Source: Flavobacterium hibisci (GTDB lineage Bacteria; Bacteroidota; Bacteroidia; Flavobacteriales; Flavobacteriaceae). Taken from it: a DNA stretch of 64,000 nt. The stretch lies in the NCBI RefSeq assembly GCF_020026925.1, contig NZ_JAIQDW010000015.1, positions 56,491 to 120,490 on the forward strand, read 5' to 3'. Of this stretch, positions 63,950 through 64,000 are shown piece after piece (positions within the stretch are counted from its first letter, which is position 1; each line of letters starts with the position of its first letter). The notes beneath the pieces were generated by a model. That model was not told the DNA's origin. It made no database searches and worked only from the letters and a program-made list of their open reading frames with translations. The position numbers and the translations under genes were made by a program.

Positions 63950-63967
63950 GCAATTTAATTAAATTGC
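63950..63967. repeat. 18-bp perfect palindrome
   Basis: GCAATTTAATTAAATTGC reads the same on both strands, next to the minus-strand terminator. It may be an operator or part of a hairpin; no role is assigned. Confidence 0.5.
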
Positions 63968-64000
63968 GGTGTGTGTATAGCTTCAAAAGTAGTCTTTAAA

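Overview
The window comes from a Flavobacterium-like member of the Bacteroidota. The evidence is the low GC content, SusC/SusD pairs, a hybrid two-component regulator, lipoprotein signals, FecR/ECF signalling, promoter elements of the TTG...TAnnTTTG type, and families largely confined to this phylum (DUF6660, DUF6934, DUF4249, DUF5908, DUF6734-like).

Layout. (1) 137-12683: a galactan utilisation locus with two GH53 endo-galactanases, a SusE/F-like glycan-binding lipoprotein, SusD and SusC, all on the minus strand, divergent from a hybrid two-component sensor/regulator. (2) 12809-21587: a minus-strand metal-efflux cluster, transcribed DUF6660 protein, CzcA-CzcC fusion, CzcB adaptor, Fur-family repressor, Zn/Cd P-type ATPase. 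(3) 21757-27391: a small membrane protein, tRNA-Glu, a lipoprotein, and a five-gene redox/detoxification-like operon (YceI, tautomerase, SDR, lumazine-binding-like, nitronate monooxygenase). A Crp/Fnr regulator lies upstream, with a CRP-like palindrome and a structured RNA-like element between it and the operon. (4) 27855-57196: a 29-kb plus-strand extracellular contractile injection system (eCIS). (5) 57279-62479: an ECF sigma/FecR/TonB-receptor/DUF4249 uptake operon on the minus strand with a small inserted protein. (6) 63021-63844: a DUF6934 protein and a small partner ORF.

The eCIS is the notable system. It encodes a cap/terminator (DUF4255), an unknown second protein, one sheath, two tube proteins, DUF5908, a LysM tube-baseplate adaptor, a VgrG/gp5-like spike, a PAAR tip, gp25, two large J-like baseplate proteins, a PKD-containing large protein, a tape measure and an AAA+ ATPase. 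No head, terminase or lysis genes and no T6SS membrane complex are present, so it is neither a prophage nor a classical T6SS. Between the tape measure and the ATPase lies an accessory cassette: a nucleotidyltransferase-fold protein, two paralogous DUF6734-like glycosyltransferases, two DUF4157 (HELTH) cargo-type proteins, and a SUKH/SMI1-KNR4-like protein. The larger cargo ends in a predicted DNA/RNA non-specific nuclease, and the SUKH-like gene follows it by 5 bp, so it looks like an immunity gene. A nuclease plus immunity pair, and a putative sugar-modification module, inside an eCIS operon are the strongest candidates for something undescribed. A MITE-like element separates the two cargo genes.

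All functional calls are from reading protein sequence and motifs; no database search was run.
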